Shown: in pieces, positions 49,986 to 64,000 of the stretch
Numbering within the stretch: the first letter of the stretch is position 1
Layout of the letters: every line of letters starts with the position of its first letter
Source of the DNA: Larimichthys crocea
Lineage: Eukaryota > Chordata > Actinopteri > Sciaenidae
DNA: 64,000 nt
Assembly (NCBI RefSeq): GCF_000972845.2
Contig: NC_040021.1
Coordinates: 11,870,908 to 11,934,907, forward strand
Reading direction: 5' to 3'
Notes under the pieces: model-generated
What the model was told of the DNA's origin: nothing
The model's input: only the letters and a program-made list of their open reading frames with translations
Database searches by the model: none
Made by a program: the position numbers and the translations under genes

Positions 49986-52900
49986 TAATAATTTGGTTTT
50001 CCAGTTTTGGAAATTCAGAGTCATTTTCTGGTAATTTATCTAGAAAGAACAATGTAATTTTGATCCTAATATACTGTATAGTGGAAACGGGGGGGCTAAG
50101 TTAAAGTAAGTAAACTTAAATTCCAACACATTTCACTTTTTCTCATTGTCTGTTGTCTTGTTGACTAAAAAACTCGTCTAATTTTCCCCATAATTTGTGA
50201 CAGATTAGTATACAGAAATTACAATCCCATCAGACTCAACTGTACTTTGTGTTTAGTGCTAAACCATAAATATAAGCATGGCAATATGCTAAAATAAGAT
50301 GGTGTGCATGGTGAACATTGCATCTGCTCAAGGAAGTATATTTGCACATGCAAAGAGGAAGAGAAGAAAACCTTTGCAGTTTATCTTGACACATCGAAAC
50401 TTGGTTTAGGTTCAGAAAACATTCAAATAAACTACATTAATCCAGGAAGTTATCTCACGGGGTGAGGTGTGTAGTCCATCTACTTAACATCAAGATGTTA
50501 GCTTTCACATTGCAAGCAATGTAGAATGCTTCTATTAGCACTTACCTCAAAGCACAGCTGTATCGACGCCCCTCAGAGCTGCTAGGATGGCTGTAGAGTC
50601 GTTTTTTTTTTTTTCCAAAGCGAGCTGCAGCTGTGGAGGCCTTGAAGATTACTGTTTCTGACGGAAGCACTACAGACCAGTGAGACGTATCAGTGGAACA
50701 CACAGACTAATGGAAATTGGGGGATGGAGACAAAGGGCCTGTGTAGGTCTCTGTGGCATGTCATTAGTGAGGGAGAGGGGTGGACTTGTTCCATCTGACA
50801 TTTACCAGTCCGACTGAAAATGTCACGGAATGCCAGCCTTTACCTCTGGATATAATGGCGCCTCTTGCAGCCCAGAGCTATTGATCCCAAAAAAATAAAA
50901 AATAAAATAAACTTTTGTCCATTTTCAACCCCTCTCTTGTTCCCCCCCTGTCCACTGTCCTGGGAAAGACCACCATGTGGACCTTGTGCTTCTGAATTCC
51001 CTTGCCCAACTATTTTTGACTACTCCATGCATTATCAGCCTTGACTCACCGGGTAAATGATGCCATGATATGCTAAGGACAGGGTAGATCCTCCTGGGGG
51101 AATATTCTGTGTATCTTTTATTACAATAAAGAATGGAAATAATAACTGCATTAACACCTACACTCTTCATATGAGCTGTCTTCCTGTCTCTGTGAGCTAC
51201 TGTACTGTAACACGGCTGCTAAAATCTACCTAATGCAGCAATAGATGCTGCGCACAGACATTTTTGTTCCATTGTTTAATTCCTTCATTTTCTTTTCCAG
51301 CTTTTGGGAAACTCTGGATGTCTTTTTTTTCGAGTCAGCTAATTGACTGTCTGACTGGACCATGTAGAGGTTTGCCAACTTTGTCAGAAAAAGAAAAGGA
51401 AAGCAGAGGGAGCTTTGTTTTTGGACAGAATAAAAAAAAGAGACCAGTCCAATTTAGTTTCCTAGTTTGTGCTTAGATGTGACTTGTTTCCTAATGAATG
51501 TCACATTCAAAGATATTTTTGGGGGGGATCTCTCATGAGAGTATGCTTAATTTCTTGGCCTTCAAATCATTACAACAAAAAACAACTGAGATCAGAGCAA
51601 ATGTATTAAATCTCGTAATTTTCTCATCTATGTCCAGATCATTATTTTGTGAGTAAACAAAAACATTTCCCCTCCAGGCTTTCCACGTGTACCGGATGCA
51701 TTTCATATTCTATTATCAAATTTAAGGAGGTCTAGTGGGTTGTTTAAAGTTGTATTTGTATGTATGCAGAATATGAACTGGTTAATGCTTACGTCTTAGC
51801 CAAAACAATGACAGAAAGCAATCAGGCTGTACTAGACGATGCATTCTTTACAGCGCACTGTTCTCAACCTCATTTCAGATTAAACAGTAATCTCTTCCGC
51901 AGTGGCTAATGCACAAGCTAATTATGTTGAAAATCACTCATAAGCATTTTCTGCTTTTGTTTGTTATGCTGCAGTGAATTTGTGTCTCACTTTCAGGAAC
52001 TGAATTTAGATCCATGGCCTCTCAATTTGTTTTGGGGAGTGCTACTGTCTAGTCTATTTCTGTCCTTGCTACACTATTGTCCTCGGTTGACTGCCTTCAC
52101 ATCAAGTGCTGGATTTATTTGGCCACTCTGCCAGCTCAGGCAGATAGGCCCTGCAGCTACCACCCAGTATGCAATGGCTGGAGTCACTCTTAAGATAACT
52201 ATAAACCACTATAACTGTCATACTGGTTTCAGTGATTGTTTTCTCCACAGCCAGATTTGAAATAACATGTTTGAAGGGCTGAAGTTTTTTACAGGTTGGA
52301 GAGGATAAAAGCCAACCAGATTGCTGTTTTCCTTCTTTTTGTTGCCTTGATTTTCTTTTGTTGGATAGATTGATGTTTTTTTTTATATTTTCAGCCTTGT
52401 GTTGTGATGTTCCTGTCCAAAGCTTCGATCCACTAAACGCTTCCCCTCATCGCTGTTTACTCATCTTCTTCTGCGCACATTAATTGGCGGTTTCAACTGC
52501 AAGCGGCCCATTTCAAAATCCATACCCAAAGAAGATTATGATCTTAATTAGCTATATCACAGCCCTGAGCGTATTACATTTTTGCTCAGCAGCACACAAT
52601 GACTCCTGGTGTTTTGTCTTTTCAAAAAAAAAAAAAAGCAATGCTACAGCTTTGATTGCAACTGGAGCTTGATTCAATTAGCTGCCACTTCTCAGCTGCA
52701 TTACCTACCATGTCTCTGGCTTCACCAGAGTCACTTCACCATTATGAAACCCCATCAGTCATGAAAATAGCCAGTCCAGCAGCTAACAATGTGGGTCATG
52801 TGGTGCACAAGAGAATGATTATTGCTGTGTTTACTATGTGCTGCCTGTAACATATTCAGCAACCACATCTTCAGAGACCAAAGAGAGGATTGTAAAATGT

Positions 52901-53402
52901 TTTTAATCAGGCCCTACAAGTGATGTCTTTCCCATTGCTGCTTTAAACACAGCAGTCACACTATAGAATGAAGTTGCTAAGATATGTAAGTAGTGCCCAA
53001 GGAAGCAATTGTTTTTATTATGAGAGACTTGAGTGTCCTCTAGTTGGATGTAGAATTGAAGTGAGGCAGAGGAAGAGGTGGGGTTTATTAAATCTTTCAT
53101 ACTGACATTGGTGTTCTACGTTTTTCTGTATCATCACAACATGCTCTTGCTTCAAGAACATGTTGTTTGTGTTCACAAAAGTTAATGTGGCAATCAAAAT
53201 CCACATCCTTTAAGCATTTATTCCATTAAAGTCAACATCATTCATCTGTAAACTCAGAACCCAATGATAAACTCCTCATAAATGCAGATGGATCTAGTTG
53301 ACTCTGTATTCAAAAGTGTAGCTAAGTATGCCCTCTAGTGTTGTCAAAACTCAACCGTGTGCAGGAGTGCTGAAGAGTGAATTTATGCATTTCTCTGGGT
53401 GA

Positions 53403-55407
<2,005 letters not shown>

Positions 55408-58400
55408 AGGCATCTTCTCCCACAGCTCTGTCACCTCCTCTCACACACAACAATGCACACACGATTCCTTTTCTTTCATTCTGCTCTTCCTCCTCTCCAG
55501 ATATTATCTCTTTCCATTTGACACTTGGCTCTCTCCTTCTCTTTCTCTCTGACCATTCAGTTTTTCTGCAGGAGATGTGTGTTTTGTCAACTGAAAATCT
55601 GTCAAGACAGTCAGAGCACACAGTCATTGTTTATTTTTGGAAAAAAAACATACAGTATAGAGAGAAAATTATGAACCTACAGTATCTTATGTGATATATA
55701 CAGAAGTCTCATATAAATCCCTCTACATTGATAGAGGAGGGTTCTGTATGAGTGTGTAGATAACATATGAATGTTTCATTATGAAATGTGTTTAATGCAT
55801 TATACTTGGTGATTGAACCTGTGAATAGCATATTGTATGTCCCTGTGATATGGGACTGGCGCAAAGCCTGATGGGAATGATGGAGGAGAGTCTCAGAGGA
55901 GGCAGGTCTTTGCACATCCCAACATTTACTGCCATTCTTTGTGTAAATTATTGAAATATATCATAATGTTTACTAAGTCCTTAACCCGTGAATTAAAAAG
56001 CACTGAAATTTCTATCCTGATACTGTTACAGAAAGGACACAATCAAAGAAATGTCTGAGGGAATTCAAAATGTATTTTCCCTCTCTTAGCTTACATGACT
56101 CAAGTAAATCCTGGCCTGTACTATTTCTGTTCAAAATCCTTAATCGTAATCACATCATGTATGGAAAAGAAAAAAAGCACACTGACCTTCAATCAGTTCC
56201 ACCCACATATTACATTTTTACAGTGCAGACTGCCCTCCAGTGGAGGCGGGCTGTGACAGCATGCCTTACTTGGTTATTTCTGCCCGTTGTGACAGCACAA
56301 AAATATTAATGTAATCACCTGAGGTGAAAAAAACACAATGAAAGGAACGTAGAATGTAGTTGAAATGAGCACAATGTTTTTCCTCAATTGGTGGGTAGAA
56401 AAATCACATAAAAAAAAAAACATTCCAAAGACTTTTTTTAAAAGATTGTAGGTGTTTAATAAAAGGGTAGAAGGGTACAAAAGTGTGTTAATGCACACTT
56501 TTTTTGTTTGAAGTGCAAAGACAGCCTTCAAGGAATCCTCCACCATTCCCTTCTGAATCCTAGAAAGTACTCCTTAATCTGACCTCCCTCTTTTGTTTTC
56601 TTATCGGTTGATTAATATATGCTTACTGGGTGCAAAAAGACTTGTAATAAGTTCTTGAGAAAAAAAAAAAAAAGATGACAAATCTGAGAAGATATTTCTA
56701 TGCTATTATACTTCAGTGCGTATTTGTGTCCACATTTATAGTCATTGACATAACTATATTTTGCCAGAACACACACTTTTTTACATAACAAAAAAAAAAT
56801 GTTGTGCAGTGCAGTGTTGAAAAAGATATACTCCTCAACATCAGTGTGCCCTCAAAGAGGTTGTGCTCTTATAAGGGGTGAACGGGACAAATGTTCTGGT
56901 ACCCGCTAGCGCACTTGAAACAAAGCCAAATCGCATCTTATAGTACTGTCTTTTCAATTTATCCCCCCCTTGAACCAGTAGAATGAGTCCTTGCGAAATG
57001 CATGGCATCTATAGGCCTGCTGTGCAGCAATTATACACTGATATACATCTCCCAGCTTAACCTGTGGGAGCTCTCCACTACAGATAGATCACAGGATAAA
57101 CACTCATCACAAAAATAACAGAAAAAACATGCCTTCTAAGTCAAAGGAGCTTGACAAAAATTTCCAGCGAGGGCTACTGAACAATTCATGAGAAAAATGA
57201 ATGCATTTCATACTCCAATTTTATCTATTTACTCAATGATTCATCTAAATATAAAACGTGTGTTTTTTACATTGCAGTGTTTGGCATGAGTTTAGTATGA
57301 GGCATTAGAATGAATGCACCCAACAAGAGATGCCCAAGAGCCCTCCACAAAGCAGAGATTCCTTTCTCCTGGCTCACTGTTTTTCTGCTTAGCTGTGGCC
57401 ATGGGTGCCTGCTAACATCGTACTGTAAAAGGCAGATGCCATGTGAAGTCCAGGCCAAAGGTAAGAGGGGGTTTTTGCCAGGGTTTGGAAAAGAACATGA
57501 GGACAGATCGTGATAAAGGGCCTGACTGAAGTGTGGTGGATGATTCCTTGTATGCCTGTGCGAGTAAGATGTTAACCTCTCAGCATGTACTGTACGACCT
57601 ACAGTACATATTAGAGGATTGACGTGTGCTTGCATGGCGGTTGTGTACGCATACTTGTCTTTGCGTGTCCTCAGCCCTTTTCCACAGTTCTGTTCTCTTG
57701 CCGATTGTTCGGCTCCATCCTTGGTTGCTGCTCCGCCCTCTTCCTGATCTTTGCGGTGCTGGGCCTTGGGACCCTCCAGTGAAACACTCTCACACTCTCT
57801 GGTAACTGAACAATGGGGTTGAGGGTGAACAACTGGAGATCCTGACATGAGAACATGCAATGAGGTACACTGCCATAACCAAGAGCTTCAACATCTAGGG
57901 TCTGCCACCCTTCGGCTTAAAAAGCGATGTTCAGCCCTGAGTAATTGAGAACTGTTGGGTCAGCTAGAGTGGAGCAAACATCTAACTCACCATATGTATA
58001 GATAATACATGAGTATGCAAACAACCAACTTGTTCATTGTTTACCATAGTAGCCAGAGTAGTTCTTCTCTGTTGTAGTGAATGAACAGCCATGTTAATAG
58101 TTATTAAATGAATGAATATGAAGTATTGTTAAATAAAAAAATAAAAAAACTAAGCAAAACAGCCAATACAGGGGTTCCTCAGGACCAACAAACAAGACCA
58201 CTGAACCAGCTGACTCAGGGGTGTCTCAATGCAGTTCTCATCCCCAGGCATGTCCTCATGGGTCTCCATTTTTTCCTTAACATACAGCATCCTGGACCAC
58301 TCCACGGCTGGGATTGTACCACTAAATTATGGTTTGCGCATTTCGTTTTCTTGGGAATGATTGCTCATTCTTATTAGTAATGGGTGGGATGGGCAGTTTT

Positions 58401-59812
58401 TTGTGGTAGTTGGCTGCCTGGCGTACAGTGCATCCTTTCCAAACACTGCTGACCTTTTCCAGACGTGGACACAAGTCCAAATCAGGTGCAAATACACTGT
58501 GATTCATTCATTTGTGTGAGCGCTCGTGTGTGTGTGGGACGACAATGTTATACAGCATTGTAGACAATATTATGTCCAACTGGGCTGCATTTCATAGTGG
58601 TGCTTCATGTCATAAAACGCAGAGTATTTATGCTTGTTTAAGTGTGGCATTAGAATAGTAGTAATGCCAGTTAATTAAAGTAATTGATTTTAATTAAGTC
58701 TACAAAGAGTCTATATGTACAAGTCTGGATTTTTATGAAACATGCAGTATATTTTATGTATTTCTACAGAACAATCACCATTTTGCCACATTCTGTAGTA
58801 AAACAGATTAGCTAGAAGCTGGTTAATAAGTGGGCTTTAGTTTTTATATATTTTTCTTGTTTAAATTATACACGGGTTTCAAGAGCTAAGCTAACACAAG
58901 AGTGCAAGTGGAAGCCGTTTCTATACTGTACAGTGTAATATTCAGGCTGCCACATCCCCTACAGAGAAATGTTTCTGTCAGGTTTCCTGCCCGACTCCAC
59001 ATCCCTCAACAGCCACAACACACAGCAAGAGCGTTTGAACAGCAAGCTTGTTCTTCTCAGTCCTTGTTGTGCCTTGTTACTTTGGGTGCTTCAATCCAGC
59101 CATGGCAGCCAGGTCCGCAAAACAACAATGCCAATGTCTTTCTTTACTTGTTTCATGTGCCAGCACACTCACCAATATTACGATGACACCAAACAATATC
59201 CTCCCTGTCTGTCCAAAACCAGATGAAGCCAAGTTCTCGAATTCTGTCAGCTCACACCTCAGTCGACAACGCTACTTAGTTTTAAGTTTTCATCTATAGG
59301 ACTGTATTGTTTCCTAGTTACAGTGTTATAACTGAATTACACAGTGTGACAGAACCAAGTGATGGGTACTGTGTGAAACCCGGTTATTGGTTCTGTCTAA
59401 AAAATTAAGAGAAGAATTAAGGCAATACTGAATATCTTCTGTACTTGAACGTATATTTCCTCACCTTTATTACGTTTGAGTAATCTGAATCACAGCAGCC
59501 CCAGTCGATTCAGCAAGTTCAAATTAACAGTTTGGACTGAGCTCACAAGCGCCAGTTTTTAACTGTTTTTGGTGGAAAGTCTTAATAGATGCCGACCACG
59601 ATACCGAATGATTTGGTCAATGATTGTTTTGTACTTTTGTCTATGCCTTTACATCTTCTTCTGTCTTGCAATGATGAATGATTTGTAGTGCCAAGACGTA
59701 AACTTTCTGTGTCGTTTGTCTCGTGTGAACAATACATCCTCTAGCCAAAACAATAATGCCTGCAGATGGAATATAACATGGGAAGAAGTCAATGATAACG
59801 AAATGAGCAAAA

Positions 59813-59830
59813 ATATATATATATATATAT
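59813..59830. repeat. (AT)9 tract
   Basis: 18 bp of AT repeats in the probable 3' flank. Confidence 0.93.
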
Positions 59831-60137
59831 TACCTATGTTGCATTTTCTTACAAAGGAATGGTGAAAACAGGCCCAATCACTAATTCACTTTTGAATAAC
59901 CTCATTTCCTGATTTTCCCACCAACTCCCAGCATGCCTTTCGAAGTCATTGTGAGGTGACCCTCAACATTTAGCATGTAAGTGCTCTCGACTGCACAACA
60001 AACCCTCTGATTTCTGCATTAATGTGTAGCAGCAGGTCATTGTAGTGTTTGACTTGGTTTAAGTCTGTACCTTTGTGTCACGACCATCTGTTTGACAATT
60101 GGAGCAGTATGTTCAGAGGATAAAACGGTGCATTTGC

Positions 60138-60169
60138 ATTTATTTTATTTTATTTTATTTTATTTTTTT
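60138..60169. repeat. (TTTTA)n microsatellite
   Basis: About five TTTTA units ending in T7. Confidence 0.93.
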
Positions 60170-60705
60170 AACTTTTGATCCTTCTTTCATTTTTGTTAAT
60201 AACCTGGTGCTGAATAAATACATTTAAAGGGTGCTACCATTGTGGACTGCAGTCCATATTTTGGCTTTCTGAGAGCATAGCCTTCCGGTTGACTGACAGG
60301 GCTTGTTCCCCTACAGACTTTGTGGTTTCAAAATGCTCCAGAGCTAGCACCTCAAACCCGCACAGTTTACAGCAGAACTCAACTCTCAATGGTGCCACTT
60401 TGATTTTCCAATCTGCACAAAATAACATCAGTTACTCTACTTTTCATATAATGTTTATTATACTGGTTTCAGCATACAGTATGCTTTTATTTGATTCTGA
60501 TTCAATCTGCACTAGGACTTTTCTTTCTTTTCTCTGAGAGAATGAAACTGGTAGATGACAAAAATGCATCTTTTTGGCAAAAGCACAGGAGCACAAATGT
60601 ACTTCTGCAACTGGAATTTGGGTAAAAAAAAAAAATATATAGAACGTGATTGCTGTGTTGTAAATTCCTGTCATTTATATGTCCTTAATCTGTGTGTATC
60701 TATTT

Positions 60706-61542
60706 TGTTGTTACTGTAGAATTGGCTGTAATATTTTGTTTAAAATGGATTTGATATTCCAATGAAGCGACTATGGTTGTCATATTAATTGCTGCTGATT
60801 TTTGAAATTGTTATCAAAGTGTTGGGAAATATTGCTTTGTTTATATTCAATCAATTTCTAGATTGTGTTAGCTTGTTGGTGTATTTCACAAATCTATCAG
60901 GATACTCCCTAGACTATATGATTTATTCGGGGTATTCCAAAAGTTGGCACAATGTCAGTAAGCAAATTCGCTACGATCTGTAGCATCTTTATGAGTGTGC
61001 CCATACAGCCTATGTTGTGACTGAGAACATATAAGGAATGATTTCTTTGTTGTTGTTAAATATAAAATGTAAGTAAATTGTTTCATGGAATCCCCGTTCT
61101 TTAAAAAAGCAAAATTGATGTCCTATTTTTGGGAACAATATGAATATTATGAATAACATATGGTGCTAAAGTTCTTTTTGTATGTTTTGGTTTTTAGATG
61201 AAAAGAGAAATATTATGCTGAAAATGTAATGTTAAGCCTTACTGTAGATTCATATATCAGACTGTTCATCCCAGAAGAGAAAAATAAATATAGTATTTGA
61301 AAGTGCAATATATCAGTACTGTATTCACATGCACGTTACACTTTTCAACAGATGAAAGCAGCTGCAATAGATGGCCTCTGTGAGATATGAGCCTTCGCAC
61401 TTTGGACTAAATAAGCAAAAGCTTAGTGAATGTGTCCTAATATAATACTTTATAATAAAACATGCACTTCATTTACTTTAATCAGACTTACACATTGAAG
61501 TTGTAGGGGATTATGCCTGGATTTACTGTATGTGATGTCCCA
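60706..61542 (+). repeat. Direct duplication, copy A (837 bp)
   Basis: The sequence starts TGTTGTTACTGTAGAATTGG and ends TGTGATGTCCCA. It recurs in the same orientation at 62888-63690. Copy A has the longer homopolymers and looks like the accurate version. It lies in the probable xkr6 3' UTR or flank. Confidence 0.95.
61283..61459 (+). terminator. xkr6: Candidate distal polyadenylation signals
   Basis: Two AATAAA hexamers, at 61283-61288 and 61454-61459, lie about 5.9-6.1 kb after the stop. Both recur in the duplicated copy further right. Upstream alternatives exist at 56458-56463 and 60213-60218. The choice between them is inference only. Confidence 0.25.
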
Positions 61543-61553
61543 GGTGATTATTG

Positions 61554-61611
61554 CCGTTAACCTGTGTATAAAGCAGGTGAAGAGATACCTGCTTTATACA
61601 CAGGTTAACGG
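61554..61611. repeat. Perfect 25-bp hairpin with 8-base loop
   Basis: Left arm 61554-61578 (begins CCGTTAACCTGTG) and right arm 61587-61611 are exact reverse complements, separated by GAAGAGAT. It follows directly after duplication copy A. At the matching place in copy B there is an unrelated 272-bp sequence. Confidence 0.95.
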
Positions 61612-61616
61612 ATTCT

Positions 61617-61655
61617 TATGACATAATTAAAATGTTAACACCCCCCAAAAGTTAC
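61617..61655 (+). repeat. Short direct repeat after the hairpin, matching the window's right end
   Basis: TATGACATAATTAAAATG continues to AAAAGTTAC and recurs at 63963-64000. There the C run is five instead of six. This indicates that the duplication of copy A/B resumes beyond the intervening sequences. Confidence 0.9.
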
Positions 61656-62887
61656 TGCATGTATACAGAGCGTACCTTTCATTCAACCTTGTGAGTGACT
61701 GGTCTCTTTTCTTCTTTTGCTATCATCTTGCTGGATGCATGTTTCTGTCTTTGTCCACTTGTCTCAGCAGGTTGTTTCACCGTCTTCCTCTCTGTGTTGC
61801 TGTCTTTTTTGTGTCCGTCTACATTCTTGCCCTATAAAGCAGGTATAGTAAACAGCATGTTAAAATATTGTTTTCATAAGACGCTTAAAACTGTAACTTA
61901 CTCCCATCCCAAAAAAGCTGAAAACACATGCATTTAGTAAAACTCTTTTCAGGGTTTATCTTAGCAGGAAACCACAGGTGAAGCATTAATAACAGCTGCA
62001 TTATATTCACAGTAGGTGTGCCAGTTCAAGAGGTACAGCTACAGCTTACTGGGGCACTTAAACAAAAAGGAACCACCTGGAGGTTTTTTGATATGGAGTA
62101 AAAAAAAAAAAAAGCCTGTTGTTTACTAGTTACATGAACAAAAAGTGAGATTTGCTTGCCTAATAGTCTTTAGACACCTGTGTAAAAGTCAGTTATCTGT
62201 ATTAATGACTCCAATTCTTTGGTTTTAAGTGAGACTTTGTCACTGAATCATTTTTAAAGATCATTTTTGGATTATAGGAGCTACAGCGGCTCTTCTTCAT
62301 CTTGCTGGCTACCTTTTTTTTTCTTTTTTTTTGTGGCTATAATTGACCTGGTCACTCCATCTTTTTTTTCCATGACAATAACACCAGACTTTACCTCCCC
62401 ATCTCACTCCACCTCCGCCTGACGGAAGTGAAGTGAAATCCTCGTGTTAAGGAGGTTTGTGGCAAGGAAATGCTTTGGTCCTTATCAGTAATGATAATTC
62501 CCCTTAGTTGTGAGCAAAAAAAAAAAAAAGAAGACATAGCAAATATATAGTTGTGATATATATATAAACATTTTATTCCTTATCATTTCAGTACAAATGA
62601 ATGTTTTCTGTGGTTACAAGTTATTTCTACTAGTTATGACCCTGTTTTTGCCGGCTGTTGATGATATTTACTTTTAGGAAACAGTCACCAGATCATACAG
62701 CTCTTGTTTGTGCCACTTGGTGGTGATAGTGAACAGTACTTGCCCCAGAGGTATCTTTTTCTATATTCACTGTACAGAGTATTATTATTACATTAGGATC
62801 AAGCAAGAGCTCAGACCCTTTCATGTGATTGCTACTCATAACTTTGCTAACTGATTAATATGAACTCATTTATAAAAGCGTCCCACA
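61656..62887. other. Non-coding DNA between the duplicated blocks
   Basis: AT-rich sequence with poly(A)/poly(T) runs (62100, 62315-62332, 62517-62529) and no coding homology on either strand. A 12-mer TATAAAGCAGGT near 61834 repeats part of the adjacent hairpin arm. Confidence 0.6.
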
Positions 62888-63690
62888 TGTTGTTACTGTA
62901 GAATTGGCTGTAATATTTTGTTTAAAATGGATTTGATATTCCAATGAAGCGACTATGGTTGTCATATTAATTGCTGCTGATTTGAAATTGTTATCAAAGT
63001 GTTGGGAAATATTGCTTTGTTTATATTCAATCAATTTCTAGATTGTGTAGCTTGTTGGTGATTTCACAAATCTATCAGGATACCCCTAGACTATATGATT
63101 TATTCGGGGTATTCCAAAAGTTGGCACAATGTCAGTAAGCAAATTCGCTACGATCTGTAGCATCTTTATGAGTGTGCCCAACAGCCTATGTTGTGACTGA
63201 GAACAATAAGGAATGATTTCTTTGTTGTTGTTAAATATAAAATGTAAGTAAATTGTTCATGGAATCCCCGTTCTTAAAAAAAGCAAAATTGATGTCCTAT
63301 TTTTGGGAACAATATGAATATTATGAATAACATATGGTGCTAAAGTCTTTTGTATGTTTTGGTTTTTAGATGAGAGAAATATTATGCTGAAAATGTTGTT
63401 AAGCCTTACTGTAGATTCATATATCACTGTTCCCCCAGAAGAGAAATAAATATAGTATTTGAAAGTGCAATATATCAGTACTTGTATCACATGCACGTTC
63501 ACTTTTCAACGATGAAGCAGCTGCATAGATGGCTTCTGAGAGATAGAGCCTCCACTTTGAACTAAATAGCAAAGCTTAGTGAATGTGCCTAATATAACTT
63601 TATAATAAAACATGCACTCATTTACTTTAATCAGACTTACACATGAAGTGGTAGGGGATTATGCTTGGATTTACTGTATGTGATGTCCCA
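62888..63690 (+). repeat. Direct duplication, copy B (803 bp), deletion-ridden
   Basis: Same order as copy A but 34 bp shorter. The first ~90 bases are identical, followed by about 35 scattered one- or two-base losses and few substitutions. Examples: GTGTTAGC to GTGTAGC, AAGTTCTTTTTG to AAGTCTTTTG, ATGAAAAGAGAAA to ATGAGAGAAA. This error pattern points to unpolished long-read sequence. Confidence 0.95.
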
Positions 63691-63962
63691 AATAAGTCCT
63701 CAACACCTTAAACATAAGGTTACTGAATGTAATACTTTTGCGAACCTACTCTGCTTTATTTCATCAATCACTCCATTGTACACACATGTATTGATATTTT
63801 TACTAATCAAGTGTATTTTTTTAATAAATTTGAACAAGCCCAACATACATAGTAGTCAGCATTTAATCCTACAATTACATAAAGTTCACAAATTAAAGAG
63901 GTGTTATTTGCCAAGTGTAACAGCATTGAGTATATACACAGCAGTTATACGTAACTATTATC
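63691..63962. other. 272-bp segment unique to copy B side
   Basis: Sits between copy B and the resumed repeat at 63963, where copy A has only 74 bp with the hairpin. AT-rich, no coding homology; the open frame 63665-63967 has no motif. Confidence 0.6.
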
Positions 63963-64000
63963 TATGACATAATTAAAATGTTAACACCCCCAAAAGTTAC
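63963..64000 (+). repeat. Resumed duplication, truncated by the window end
   Basis: Matches 61617-61655 with one C missing from the C run. The repeat probably continues beyond the window. Confidence 0.88.

Larger units (their letters stand above)
55408..61542 (+). other. xkr6: Probable long xkr6 3' UTR and 3' flank
   Basis: After the stop codon no further coding exon is visible. The DNA is AT-rich, and no interspersed repeat that I recognise interrupts 55408-59800, unlike the intron. AATAAA hexamers occur at 56458, 60213, 61283 and 61454 and in an A-rich run near 58128. Which one ends the transcript cannot be decided by eye. The 60.7-61.5 kb part has the T-rich, low-complexity-poor texture of a 3' UTR end. 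Simple repeats present: (TTTTA)n near 60138 and (AT)n near 59813. A 10-bp perfect small hairpin is at 57585-57609. Confidence 0.4.

Noticed and set aside
57267..57860. 197-codon minus-strand open frame downstream of xkr6
   Set aside because: Longest non-xkr6 frame, but it has no recognisable domain, no hydrophobic or repeat pattern and lies in the probable 3' UTR. Treated as chance; transcript data could change this.

Overview
The window reads as a piece of a teleost fish nuclear chromosome. It is AT-rich and densely sprinkled with (GT)n, (CT)n and (AT)n microsatellites. It carries interspersed repeats familiar from ray-finned fish, and one protein-coding gene that resembles vertebrate XKR6 from end to end. 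Nothing in it looks bacterial, viral or plasmid-borne.

Layout: 1-6.8 kb is upstream intergenic DNA holding a LINE/SINE-type fragment, a ~480 bp fish repeat and, at the extreme left, a GC-richer segment that could be the start of a neighbouring gene. The single gene, xkr6 (XK-related protein 6), lies on the + strand in three coding exons: 7313-7887, 53480-53676 and 54437-55407. The splice junctions can be fixed to the base (intron 1 phase 2, 45,592 bp; intron 2 phase 1, 760 bp). Together they encode a 580-residue multi-pass membrane protein. Human XKR6 is about 640 residues; the difference lies in the Gly/Cys-rich N-terminus. Intron 1 makes up most of the window and holds only repeats, microsatellites, foldback sequences and some non-repetitive stretches that could be conserved regulatory DNA. 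From 55408 to roughly 61.5 kb is probably a long 3' UTR plus flank, with several AATAAA signals.

Most noteworthy: (1) an ~0.8 kb direct duplication at the right end (60706-61542 and 62888-63690). The second copy is full of one- and two-base deletions, which looks more like an assembly artefact than biology. (2) A perfect 25-bp hairpin immediately after the first copy. (3) Three long foldbacks inside intron 1, at 18624-18806, 45533-45748 and 47622-47860. (4) Two short non-autonomous DNA transposons whose ends and target duplications can be read directly: Harbinger-like with a TTA duplication, and hAT-like with an 8-bp duplication. (5) A pair of upstream ORFs, the second overlapping the xkr6 start codon out of frame. 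I found no convincing new biological system, CRISPR array, operon or defence locus; most short open frames here are chance or microsatellite translations.
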